Source of the DNA: Trichomonas tenax
Lineage: Eukaryota; Parabasalia; Trichomonadida; Trichomonadidae
Assembly: GCA_023091735.1 (NCBI GenBank)
Contig: JALKBU010000088.1
Location: forward strand, 24,827 to 88,826
Direction: 5' to 3'
DNA length: 64,000 nucleotides
Part shown: piece after piece, positions 35,501 to 43,422 of the stretch
Position numbering within the stretch: position 1 is the first letter of the stretch
How the letters are laid out: each line of letters starts with the position of its first letter
The notes under the pieces: generated by a model
Database searches by the model: none
Told to the model about the DNA's origin: nothing
Seen by the model: only the letters and a program-made list of their open reading frames with translations
Position numbers and translations under genes: made by a program

Positions 35501-38451
35501 AGGAATTCCTCTTGTTCTGTAGTGAGTGACTGTTGAGAGTCTGTGTTTGTTGTATTTGGTTCTTCTGGATCATCTGCAGCAGCAATTTGTTCGATACTCC
35601 ATCCGAGAGCGAAGCACAACAAGTTTGCAATCATCAGTGGTATCATTGGCGTAATATAAGAGTCTGTAATAGGAACATTAGCGGAAATGAAGCATTTAAT
35701 GCCCCAATCGCTTGTTGATTCCTCAGAGTGGAATAAGAATCTACAAGTATCTGAGTTAATGATAATCTCACGTGGCCAGCCAGGTCCTGCCGGTCCTGTG
35801 AGAGTTTTATAGGCAGATGAGCCGCCCTCTGATTTATCAAATATCTGTAAATAGTCTGTTGTTGCTTCTGTTGCACACTGTGGATCAAATTCAATTTTGA
35901 TCTCCGAAGCGCCGCACATCTCGAATGGCGTTTCTTTGTCCTGCTTCGCTGGGTACGGATGCATTGTTTCGAATGTCTGTGAGCTGTATCTAACCCTTGT
36001 TGTGCGGCTTAATGGATGCGATAATATGTTATCGTCCGATTTCACTGCTTCTGTCTGTTTGTATTCTTTTATGAATTTCTTCAATAGCATGAGAATGGAT
36101 TTAGCAAATGATCCGAATATAATCGATGATCTTTTGTTGAGTGATAAAATTCTAGCAACAATTTGAAGGATATATTCTTCTGCATCTTGTGGTCGCGAAC
36201 TTATATTCTCGAAACAGAGAATATTCGAGAAATAGTCAACAACGGAGCTAATATAGTTGGCCAAAACATGTTCAACATTATATTTGTGGCCGGAAATGAA
36301 CAAAAGTTCGTTGTTTATGAATGGAACTTGGTTTGAAAAAATACGCGCTAAGATAGATGGTGAGTGGTATTTTTCTAATATCGAAACTGTATTCTGATTA
36401 ATTGCGTAAACTAATGCAACACTTCCATATAAGAAAGGAATTGCTGCTGCCACGTATTCTGGTGATTTGTTGCCGATTGTGTTGACTAATTCTGTAAAAT
36501 CTGTGTAAAATGGGTTATATAGATATTTGAAGCCTGCGTTGATGACTTGAAATTCTGCTGATATTATTGAGTCTGTTGCTATGTCACTCATCGCGATTGT
36601 TTTGATGAAGCGCCTGATTTTTGCAAATATTTCTTTCGCGTTTGCGTCGATAAATGTTTCGTCTTTTGCATCATATGGGAACCTGAATGTAAAGAACCTT
36701 ATAGCCACAACAAGGACTTGAAGAATAAATAGAAGAATCGTTTGGCGGAAATGCACAGAATAATCTGTTTGTTCGAGACATTTCCAACCGAATTTTAGAC
36801 ATGCTAACAAAGTTTCTTCTGGATTCTGTGAAATGAAGAAATTAACAGCCTTTTTAGCCTGGAAATCTGCTTCGTGTATTGGTTTTGAGAAAAGACATTG
36901 AATTAAATTTATTAATTGGAAAGAAAGGCTCAAAACAATGTCTTCGACAAAACCACTGATATTTTTAGATTCCTGATCCTTTACTAATGGCTGATATGTT
37001 AAAGCAAGTCCAAATTGATCATCAAATCTTCTTAAAACGTATTTATTTGTTGATTTTTCGATGGCGTATGTATATTGTCCAAAGGATGTAATATATACTG
37101 CGTTATCGCATAAAATCGTTGATGGTGAGTGTCTTGTATTCGTTATTTCTTTATTAACAAATGCGAACGGGATCATTGTCTTGCTTTGTGGTGATATGAG
37201 GCAAACTTCGTTGTTAAATACGATCAAACTGCATCTAGAGAAAGGAACTTGAATTTGACCTTTATTTGTGCATTCCATTGTTTCTTCGCCAAGAGAATAC
37301 TCTTCTATCTCGTAGCACATTTCTAATTGGTATAATATGTATATAAACGAATTAAAGTAAGCTAACGAGCAAATTGGATTATTATTTTGTAAAACTCCCC
37401 CAAGATTTTTGATAAATGAGTAATTTTCGAGAGAATAGATTGATAAAGCGCATTTAACATTGTCAAATATGTATAATCTCGTTGAATCATTTGTAATTAA
37501 AGAATATTTCGACTCGATGTTGATTTTTTCGAAGTTTCCCGTAACAATATCAAGCTTATAAATATAATCTGACGAAAAATATATGTTTTGTAGCGTTGCT
37601 GTGAATGATTGAAGATTTGATAAATTTATTTCCCAATTTTTCTTCCAGTGACCAAAGTTTTCTTTCTGTATTTGTGGATAAATTTCGAGCTTCGGTAACA
37701 ACAGACTTTCAATTGGCGATTCTGGAGGAATAGACATTGCAACAAATAATGATGAGATGATTGTCGTTATTCCTCCGTCTATTTCTGCGACTTTTAAGAG
37801 AAAAGCAATGATTTTTGTACGGATTGAAAGCGAACTAACAACGTTTCTCGTTGCATTTGAAACTAAATATGAGTTAAACTTCGAAATTAGCTGTGGATTT
37901 ATCGACCCATTGTCAGAAATCGGCGCAGTGAGCATCACATTGAGTAAATTTGTTAAAATTTGGTCAAAATCTTTCTCAGAGACTTTATCAATTTCCTCTT
38001 GTAAACCAAAGAATACTGAGAAAATTGCTCCCAAGACGAACGGTATGTCAGTAGCTGAACTCTTATCGGAATTTAGCGACTGGCACGCGTTTTGCCAATT
38101 CTTTTCGTGCTCTATAGGTTCATTGTGTAGTTTTGTTTGTAATTTTCGAATTACGTATTCATATCTGTCCGCGAAAAAGTTAACTTGAGACAAAAATGGC
38201 GTGATTTGTTGTGTGATGGTATTGTAAATACTTGGTTCGACCTGATCCTGAGCAAATTTATTCGTTAAAATTTTATCTATGAGTATGGAGAACAGCAATG
38301 GTTCCACTTTGGCGTCGGGATTATTTGGAATAGTTTTTCTGTTGTATTCTGCAAATAAAGCCGAGAGATTTGCCGGTGAAAAACATTTGTCTGTTACGTT
38401 TTTGATGGTTTGAGCCTCGCCTGATGAATCAGACGAGCTACTCACACCCAT
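29527..38451 (-). CDS. Giant HECT-type E3 ubiquitin ligase with SPRY domain
   Basis: A 2974-residue protein. The C-terminal HECT domain (about 2600-2974) has HMNRPDHPSAVTLLRQLIEQ, GEGALDAGGPSRDIFSQM, and the active site LPTAQTCSSTIKIPRY with catalytic Cys2930 (codon 29662-29664). It takes ubiquitin from an E2 as a thioester and passes it to substrates. A SPRY domain lies at about 1670-1785 (FYFEIKVVAAPVNSHMSIGF, GDTIGVGFAEEKIIFFVNGT). A CUB-like beta domain lies at about 840-925 (EIKIEFDPQCATE, DYLQIFDKSEGG, WGIKCFISA), as in HECTD4 and ZZEF1. Residues 290-480 look like part of a beta-propeller. The combination is closest to HECTD4-type ligases; the exact orthologue is uncertain. The frame is intact over 8.9 kb. 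Confidence 0.93.
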   Translation of the reverse strand: MGVSSSSDSSGEAQTIKNVTDKCFSPANLSALFAEYNRKTIPNNPDAKVEPLLFSILIDKILTNKFAQDQVEPSIYNTITQQITPFLSQVNFFADRYEYVIRKLQTKLHNEPIEHEKNWQNACQSLNSDKSSATDIPFVLGAIFSVFFGLQEEIDKVSEKDFDQILTNLLNVMLTAPISDNGSINPQLISKFNSYLVSNATRNVVSSLSIRTKIIAFLLKVAEIDGGITTIISSLFVAMSIPPESPIESLLLPKLEIYPQIQKENFGHWKKNWEINLSNLQSFTATLQNIYFSSDYIYKLDIVTGNFEKINIESKYSLITNDSTRLYIFDNVKCALSIYSLENYSFIKNLGGVLQNNNPICSLAYFNSFIYILYQLEMCYEIEEYSLGEETMECTNKGQIQVPFSRCSLIVFNNEVCLISPQSKTMIPFAFVNKEITNTRHSPSTILCDNAVYITSFGQYTYAIEKSTNKYVLRRFDDQFGLALTYQPLVKDQESKNISGFVEDIVLSLSFQLINLIQCLFSKPIHEADFQAKKAVNFFISQNPEETLLACLKFGWKCLEQTDYSVHFRQTILLFILQVLVVAIRFFTFRFPYDAKDETFIDANAKEIFAKIRRFIKTIAMSDIATDSIISAEFQVINAGFKYLYNPFYTDFTELVNTIGNKSPEYVAAAIPFLYGSVALVYAINQNTVSILEKYHSPSILARIFSNQVPFINNELLFISGHKYNVEHVLANYISSVVDYFSNILCFENISSRPQDAEEYILQIVARILSLNKRSSIIFGSFAKSILMLLKKFIKEYKQTEAVKSDDNILSHPLSRTTRVRYSSQTFETMHPYPAKQDKETPFEMCGASEIKIEFDPQCATEATTDYLQIFDKSEGGSSAYKTLTGPAGPGWPREIIINSDTCRFLFHSEESTSDWGIKCFISANVPITDSYITPMIPLMIANLLCFALGWSIEQIAAADDPEEPNTTNTDSQQSLTTEQEEFLNQVADHTNIHPIVKTIRSNVRMFNNKRSQTQFNDDEMDCPCIAAAFRQANLVNDAMNYDPAKPPKSFQDITLRLQSLKTLLRQMSQPVVGDIVKQEEIAGDIRKTIIKKAKYFVKNEFLGKTVIEFFTILRSSKPLSYFFEKNKEAKAYVSAIKEVPSMIQEFLALDNIFHTGKIAFISQLKKGSIIAAESPETFDTLVNMITGNVPNSLRLFIMKTILNHKECTDHHISQILKFIVTFRPKEIEETVFVENMWLYILNALMHRCSKEIFDSLVSYIVNLPEDTSNEMTKYKITMILSLLVTNDSTINVLDILAKYKVDTPRHICAILRLLCSYLKIQNNVPEKISFLNHEFTFHNFIKNLFLFIANPIIQKKIDVPEFQRFELQSHLFISSETIFCIRQLLSENATNEIKKRVSLVIREALDKQEASEQLLAAFIVLGGGMLPLAYGCYAALDDGNIFCVSEIDQQSHDVFGFSVNTLEWLSVKKSQLMPCSIMSIPQFEFNKNDVVLFNNIHHKFSEQPSKFVSCIRCAVIASCYTLLPIILQSKKLSTEFEKCDGFITSLISMSPLNTSSEKFETVPALISSLNYFLSVNSTKTSNIDEKAIQNAIEPPISPPRIRNSSKYTFDDWEFKNMNTAIPFSMMNKRHKESPTKMVCIFGAAEVNGRQFKSLVPCLYCGDKTLNVSISPFYFEIKVVAAPVNSHMSIGFADTIDPIGFYKLTLPTNEMESPNGFSKVIGPQLHIQNGDTIGVGFAEEKIIFFVNGTKFSQSIDFPIFEEYTPFVIDSGGNGEFIANFGQDPFMKGVLQENLFGCERYSMERFTYTTSNFESETIDSENYSKVIQQMLPVFKPPTSEFVRIESGKTSSETKVPYIMKTPVEMNLSQISLAGPALVYRIRIKPSEANQNEAINIPNSSRWMYNRMGIVTGIQSSAYNSSDITLSFYNPATAVKESAVINSRFITKVDRKRYVGSDFKNRMNTESTASEALYYTRKIAIRASRYALLVMIYNNPELIVKLWGVVKKKLSSLFSILTIELNTFTQHVEINPNIVDGSKFVPMTVLTSEKLRELLGKTNLLIFNDSSLHWFFSVIMKLAIHGLDDSKMADSSNNLYESTKSYYKFNSPNNTGNYNLDMNIEELDAVGFIVAVHSENNIQPSYITLKENDITSLARDVKFITGSKMHVKGNGSINRGRKLKFAVIPIHAHMSEAASKIPVGSFHILLTTLSYYFSFLERCPMKDVRADLKEFLPMAVKLMMSDGLISRLVAFEIIAPILSRLDWSEDEETFSTNGDVSNYMTSFETSINANDFLTPSAEQAILLNIMLDLNRLYSAEKAAARDKSKIPQYFQMLMDRATNKPTTKFDTISSYFTHATALTHDWSFPIRFPSFLLIEDFLKQMPSTPIVVKPDDFSLDGKCLVYNFSNDKWSSAELILKNIVTVAVNGKDVRTNAVITSPSRITVHADKKDFEITIRQKFPLYDDGLKFFDEHFNEFLQICDIMRSKWTPKMDEELMKILRSISSDDIPSELADEDYARSSILSLLPRKYVNVRISLIKQLDSIMEYLLKKVDIKTSGLLAGGLLAARTAIATRHKQGIFKDRVSNNLKDNNRLHLRFNRSRAILHMNRPDHPSAVTLLRQLIEQVPLRLIDSLKRDSVPWHVDLIGEGALDAGGPSRDIFSQMCIELFHKSTGLFIQSPNTLSLTRGAQNIDRFVPDPSCTDLVQFEYAGVLMSIAYVSRMPQPFRFAEFIWRFLTGHQLTIDDIYSVDQPFASMIQAFEENPLKTLSAHEYSFTVVNVAGQVKELIPNGANIKVTADNIQKYIKLCKEYRIKELIPHLQSLRRGILHFFPIDAVTLLSYWELELFVNGDTNVSVDELKKCCKYDASDKSSIMLWKVIETFTPNERMLFIKFATGRMGLPSPGMSWHSSLTITWLPLQGRTDENAELPTAQTCSSTIKIPRYTTEESMAKKIRTAIFYGGEIVNDRTQNAADIVQLS

Positions 38452-38881
38452 AAATCTAAAAAATTATGTTTTTTTATTGTGATTTGTAAACACAAAAATT
38501 GTATTTTTCTCTATTTCTGGATAAAGCAAATGCTAAATATCATGATTTCAACAAATAATTTTTTCGAATTTGATTTTATTGAAATTTGATTATAGATTTA
38601 TACATAGTACAATGTGTAAATTCTATTTTTAAAACCAAATTGTTTTATTTTGATTATAATTTGAAATTTTTCTTGGACTGTAATTTTCCAAAATAACTTA
38701 AAATTTCTGCTTGCACACACTTAATATATACTAATTTCGATCCCACAGTGCAAAATTGAGATGTAGAATTTATTGACATGTAAATTTATTTTGTCAAAAA
38801 TATAGAAAATGAGATGAATGTAAAACAATTACCGTCGGTTTTTTTATATTTTCGTTTTTTAGGTGACATTGTAAAAGGAGG
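38452..38881. other. Divergent spacer between the HECT gene and a broken gene
   Basis: Contains TGACATGTAAA at 38774-38784 and TTTTGTCAAAAATA just after it, 108 bp before the start of the broken gene at 38882. A TTTACAAATCACA word (minus strand, near 38480) lies close to the HECT start. No gene. Confidence 0.5.
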
Positions 38882-39475
38882 ATGAACCAATCACCTGCTT
38901 CTCGTCTTCCACGTCACCCGCGAGGACCGATAACTGTCATTCTATGAGTTAATCCGCATCAGATTCTTCAGCAAGGTCCAATTCCGCCTTTAGAAGATCC
39001 AATGTTTAGACAATCGAACGAAAACCAAGATGTATACATAGAAGAATGCAAACAATTGAAAATCAATAAAATACAAAAAAAACAAGATTTTTTATTCGAA
39101 CATGAAGAAAATATAGAAATCAATCCAAATGAGTTGCTGAGCATAATGCATGTGCAACTCAAAGAGAGTCATAATCAAGATCATAAAATTCAAAATGTTA
39201 ATCACACTCAAATACAATTAGAACCACTCAAAAACGAGTAACAAGCAGCGAATTTAACTATTGATGAGTTAAAATCACAAATCGCTGAACAAAATGAACT
39301 TATTAATCAAATCACAAATGGTCAATATAAGGCGAAGCATAAGCCAAAGGAGCCTAATAGACCTCACACTGCTGAAATGCCTGGATTTAGTTCCAATCCA
39401 AGACATTTTTCACCAAAGAAGACCACTCACATTCCTAAATTCAATCAGAACAGACAACAGGAGGCAACTGATTGA
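38882..39475 (+). pseudogene. Gene of unknown function with two in-frame stops
   Basis: From ATG at 38882 a single frame runs to TGA at 39473-39475 (198 codons including the stop) but contains TGA at 38945 and TAA at 39239. No shift is needed: before, between and after the stops the sense stays protein-like. The pieces are NQSPASRLPRHPRGPITV, then NPHQILQQGPIPPLEDPMFR and a helical E/K/N-rich part, then IDELKSQIAEQNELINQ and a basic tail with RPHTAEMPGFSSNPRHFSP. No family is known to me. It is either a recently killed gene or one that relies on readthrough; trichomonads use the standard code, so a pseudogene is more likely. Confidence 0.6.
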
Positions 39476-40122
39476 ACTGTTTTTATATTTATGATTATAC
39501 CATGTATCTCTAAAATTATATATTAGTTTGTATGAATTGGAAAAATCATTCGTATATTCTTCATACATTCCAATGGCGATGATATTAATGCCGCCTCTAG
39601 AATAATATGAAGATATTTTTCCAAAACTAATCATTTGTCGTATATTCGACAATTATACGCGTATATACATTCCAGGGTATGACCTGTAGCAATTTCATAT
39701 CTCAAAGGCTTAGTGTCAATATGAGTGCCCGTGAATACGATAAAAAAAATTAACATTTATCCGCATAACCATGATATCTGTATGAAGGGTAAGAACTCCA
39801 AACGCAAGCAAACAAGCAATTCCATGAAAATCAAAATGAAATATATCTATGGTTAAATTTGGGTGTTCTTGAAGTTCTCTGTAATTTTTTTTTTGCTGAA
39901 TTTCTGAACTTTTTTAAGCGAAATAATAAAAACTCAACGTTGATCATTTTTATAGTGTTCTGAGTAGTTCTACACCAAAAAAATAATTAAAAGACATCCG
40001 CTCTTCAACAGCGAGTTCTGACGATGGAGGAGAATATTGGGAAATGTCAAGAACGGTCGAGGAGCGGAAAGTTATGAATTAACAGGTCTCTCAAAAATCG
40101 AGAATCGTTCAAAATCATTTAA
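39476..40122. other. AT-rich spacer upstream of the YeiH-like gene
   Basis: No gene or RNA recognised. An initiator lies at the right edge (40115-40122). Confidence 0.5.
40115..40122 (+). promoter_or_regulatory. Initiator-like TCATTTAA of the YeiH-like gene
   Basis: TCATTTAA directly precedes the ATG at 40123, the same arrangement as in BET3. The leader would be about six bases. Confidence 0.6.
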
Positions 40123-41397
40123 ATGTCTGCTGAGAAAAAGGACGAGGTGCAGCTCGACGACATGAAAAACGAGGAGAGCAGCAGCTCGTCGTCATCTGAG
40201 AAGGCCTTAGATAATGATGCTCCAAAACAAGAAGAAAAGAAAGATGTCGAACATCCAAAGCAGCAAAAGAAGCTGAAAACATACGGAGAGATGACAAAGG
40301 CCTATTGGTACCAGTTCATCGATCCTAATGTATGGAAGTCCATGCCAATTTTTTTGATTATTGGTGTTGCATTCTGGGCTCTTGGTTTTATCCCCAATTA
40401 CGAGAAGTGCATGCTCTCGCAGTCCATTTTCGCGATCATTGTCGGTGTTATCGTTGGTGCTATCCCTGCAGTAAAGGTCTGGATTCACTCAGATTTCTGC
40501 AAAGCGGGAGTCGGATTCAGCAAGGCTATGTTCATGAGACTCGCTGTCATCCTCTATGGCTTCAGGACTAAGTTAAACGATATTGCTACAGTCGGTTGGG
40601 GCGGTGCGGTTGCGGCCATCCTCATGGTTGCTGTTACGTTCATTCTCGGCTCCGTTTTTGGAATATTGGTACTGAGAATGCGCAAGGAGCAAGCAGAATT
40701 GCAATCTTGCGGCTTCTGTATTTGCGGAATCGCGGCTATTATGTCTTCTGCAGGTATTATCAATTCATCATCAGAGGATATCTCTCTCGGATGCATATTG
40801 GTCATTGTCGGAGGCTTTATCGATATCATTATCTATCCAGTTATTTACACTGCATACGAAAAACTGTTTAAGAACCAGAAAGACTTCGGTATTGCTGCAG
40901 GTATCTCCATCAAAGAGATCGCTCACACTGTTTCCGTTGGTTTGAGCTGCTCTGAGACTGTTTCCAAATTTGCTATGATCGTTAAGATGTTCAAAGTCCT
41001 TCTGCTCCCATTCCTTTTGATCATCATGGCCTTCGTTCTTCCGTACATCAACAGAAAGAAGGAAGAAGACAACGAAGAGAATTCTGAAGAACAATCATCT
41101 TGCTCATACAAGGTCTTAGACTTCTTCAACAAGGTCTCTATACCGTGGTTCGCCTTCATCTTCATTATTACGACAATCATCAACAGTTACACGAATATCA
41201 GTGAAACAGCACACAAAGTCCTGAATCACATCATCATCATAGCGCTTTCTACATCGATGTTCTGTGTGGGTATCACAACAGACCTCAAGCAGCTTCTTAA
41301 GGTTTCCGGATGGAGACCTCTAGTTCATGGATTGACTCTCTATATATGGGTTTTCTTGTTTGGTTGGCTATTGGAGCATATTTTAATAAAGGATTAA
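40123..41397 (+). CDS. YeiH/UPF0324-family membrane protein (putative anion exporter)
   Basis: A 424-residue protein with about ten hydrophobic helices after a hydrophilic N-terminus of 60 residues rich in Ser, Glu and Lys. Family signatures of bacterial YeiH proteins are clear: FMRLAVILYGFRTKLNDIA, CGFCICGIAAIMSSAG, ISLGCILVIVGGFIDIIIYP, DFGIAAGISIKEIAHTVSVG and VKMFKVLLLPFLLI. Bacterial members are inner-membrane proteins thought to export sulfate or sulfonate; the substrate here is unknown. A second insertion, EEDNEENSEEQSS, lies between helices near residue 315. Such proteins are rare in eukaryotes, so transfer from a bacterium is likely, with the acidic N-terminus added later. Codon use now matches its neighbours. 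Confidence 0.88.
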   Translation: MSAEKKDEVQLDDMKNEESSSSSSSEKALDNDAPKQEEKKDVEHPKQQKKLKTYGEMTKAYWYQFIDPNVWKSMPIFLIIGVAFWALGFIPNYEKCMLSQSIFAIIVGVIVGAIPAVKVWIHSDFCKAGVGFSKAMFMRLAVILYGFRTKLNDIATVGWGGAVAAILMVAVTFILGSVFGILVLRMRKEQAELQSCGFCICGIAAIMSSAGIINSSSEDISLGCILVIVGGFIDIIIYPVIYTAYEKLFKNQKDFGIAAGISIKEIAHTVSVGLSCSETVSKFAMIVKMFKVLLLPFLLIIMAFVLPYINRKKEEDNEENSEEQSSCSYKVLDFFNKVSIPWFAFIFIITTIINSYTNISETAHKVLNHIIIIALSTSMFCVGITTDLKQLLKVSGWRPLVHGLTLYIWVFLFGWLLEHILIKD

Positions 41398-41590
41398 ATG
41401 TTAACTCGCTTTCCCAAAATTTGATATCAAATCTTTTTTTCATCACATCATCAATATATATTCTAAAACACTAAATCAATATTTTTGTTGCTGTACTTTG
41501 TAGTTAACCAATTAATATGAAAAAATAATATTTTAATATACAAATAATTTGAGTTAGAAATACTTTGATTCATAGACATGAAATTCTAAG

Positions 41591-43090
41591 TTAATATAGA
41601 TGTGGTAAGCAGAGGGAGAAAGAGCTGAGTGGAGATAAGGGGTGTCTAGCTTCTCCTGCGAAAGCTGTTTTGTGGATCTTTCCAAAGTAGAGAACAGGAT
41701 ATTTCATGTTTTCTTTCTCAACGAGAATGAAGTTTTTCACTGAACTCGCAGTGACTCTGCTGCCGAAATCTAAGTGAGGAATGCCATCTTTCATGACAGG
41801 AGGCTTTGGTTTGTAGACTTTTACATGCGACTGCATTCTTGAGAGTACAGAACGGTCTGATGCAGGAAATGTGAATCCGCTTGCAGGAAGAAACACTTTA
41901 AATTGGCGATATGTTGAGTTTTGTGTGATCATTGACTTAAACTCTATTGCTGATATCTCTCTATTCTCGGAAACAGTATTGAATGAAAGCCTTGAGAAAT
42001 TAGACGTTGTTTTTGCAATAATGTGATCAGGAGAATTTGTTAAACAGTATTTGATTGTAATTCCTGAAATAGAAGTTTCTATGTATGCTGTCATTATCTG
42101 CATGTTCGTTGTTTCATCAATATATGCATAAGTTTGTGTTTTCTTTGAATCATCAATGAGCTGGATTCTAAATAATGAAGAAGAACCTCTCGGAATTGTT
42201 GAATAAATATTTGAAGAATCAACAACATATTTCAAGTTTCTTTCTTGATCAGTTTCGATAACATCCTCCTCTTCATAGCTTTCTTCTTCATCTAAATCTT
42301 TGACTTCTAGTGAAACAGGAGCTTTAGAGCCACTTTCAGCAAGTGGAACAATCGAATCTCTCGGTGGTGACCATGGTCTTTCAACAATTTCTTCTGGAGG
42401 CTTAATATCGATCTTAGGAGGTGGCCCAAGAGGCATTTTGATTGGTTTTGGTGGTTCTTGGATCGTTGGAGGCGGATTTGGAGGTTCTGCGATTCGAATT
42501 TGAGGTGGCGGTGAATCAATAGTTTTTGGAGGCATTACGGATGGCTCAACGACTTTTATGCATGTCTGCGGTGGAGTAACAAGTTTTAGAGGTGGATTTG
42601 ATGGAGGAGTAATATTTAATTTGATTTCTTCTGGATTCAGATCGGCAACAAGCGAAGATCGTTGTGTTACAGTCTTTACTGGTGCTTTCGGTTCTTGCGG
42701 AGGATTTATCTGAATTTTATTTGATTTAACTGGCGTTGAAGGTGTATTTTGATCGCTATTTTCTTGTTTTATTGGTGAATTTATTAATTCGAGAGGAGTT
42801 TTCTGTTGTTCATTTGGAATTGCAAGGGATATTAATTCTTCTCTGTTTTTAATAAGTTTTCTTCGCGGTTTGACGATGCTTTCTGGTGGTGGTGCTCGAA
42901 CTGATGGCAGCTGTATTTCTAATTTTTGTAATTGAGGTTTATTATTATTGGAATTTAATGAAAGTGGAATATAACTTGGTTTGTAGTTAAGAAATGAGTT
43001 TCTGTCGTATTCTCCTATATACAGAATCTCTGTTTCTTTGAATTCATGTTGAAAATTTTTTAGATAAGATTCAATATTTTGTTCATCCAT
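41591..43090 (-). CDS. Tubby-like protein with a proline-rich N-terminal half
   Basis: A 499-residue protein. The C-terminal 210 residues form a Tubby domain. It ends in the family's signature: KPPVMKDGIPHLDFGSRVT, ASSVKNFILVEKEN, YPVLYFGKIHKTAFA and HPLSPLSSFSLCLPHLY. Earlier beta strands are SSSLFRIQLIDDSKK and AIEFKSMITQ. Tubby domains bind PI(4,5)P2 and in TULP proteins help deliver membrane proteins to cilia. Residues 60-270 are proline-rich and disordered (PPSNPPLKLVTPPQ, EPPNPPPTIQEPPKP), followed by an acidic stretch (DLDEEESYEEEDVIE). Start at ATG 43090; upstream the frame has only TTG, and a TCATTTTT initiator sits directly before the ATG. Confidence 0.92.
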   Translation of the reverse strand: MDEQNIESYLKNFQHEFKETEILYIGEYDRNSFLNYKPSYIPLSLNSNNNKPQLQKLEIQLPSVRAPPPESIVKPRRKLIKNREELISLAIPNEQQKTPLELINSPIKQENSDQNTPSTPVKSNKIQINPPQEPKAPVKTVTQRSSLVADLNPEEIKLNITPPSNPPLKLVTPPQTCIKVVEPSVMPPKTIDSPPPQIRIAEPPNPPPTIQEPPKPIKMPLGPPPKIDIKPPEEIVERPWSPPRDSIVPLAESGSKAPVSLEVKDLDEEESYEEEDVIETDQERNLKYVVDSSNIYSTIPRGSSSLFRIQLIDDSKKTQTYAYIDETTNMQIMTAYIETSISGITIKYCLTNSPDHIIAKTTSNFSRLSFNTVSENREISAIEFKSMITQNSTYRQFKVFLPASGFTFPASDRSVLSRMQSHVKVYKPKPPVMKDGIPHLDFGSRVTASSVKNFILVEKENMKYPVLYFGKIHKTAFAGEARHPLSPLSSFSLCLPHLY

Positions 43091-43091
43091 G

Positions 43092-43099
43092 AAAAATGA
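43092..43099 (-). promoter_or_regulatory. Initiator-like TCATTTTT of the Tubby-like gene
   Basis: Read on the minus strand, TCATTTTTC ends immediately before the ATG at 43090. The A of TCA is only seven bases from the ATG. Confidence 0.6.
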
Positions 43100-43422
43100 T
43101 GACAATTCTTTAACAAAAAGTGTGTTTTATCGCATAAAAACATCAATGGTTTATAAAACAGAAAAAATAACATTTTATTTACAAAATATAAACAAACAAA
43201 TTCATTCTAATTCAGTACAGTCATAACTATTCAATCAGCAGCTGAAGTATTCTCTAATATCATCATCTTCATATTTCAACAAAATGATGAGATAAAATTC
43301 GAATCAGCATGAGAAAAATCGTTAATTTTTGCGCAAATATCATCAGCAAGAACTAAACTGCATAAAGCACTTCATTATCATTCCTCATTTCAAATCTAAA
43401 ATGATAATTAAAGTGTTGGTCA
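43100..43422. other. Spacer between two leftward genes
   Basis: About 320 bp, AT-rich, no motif array, gene or RNA seen. Confidence 0.5.
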
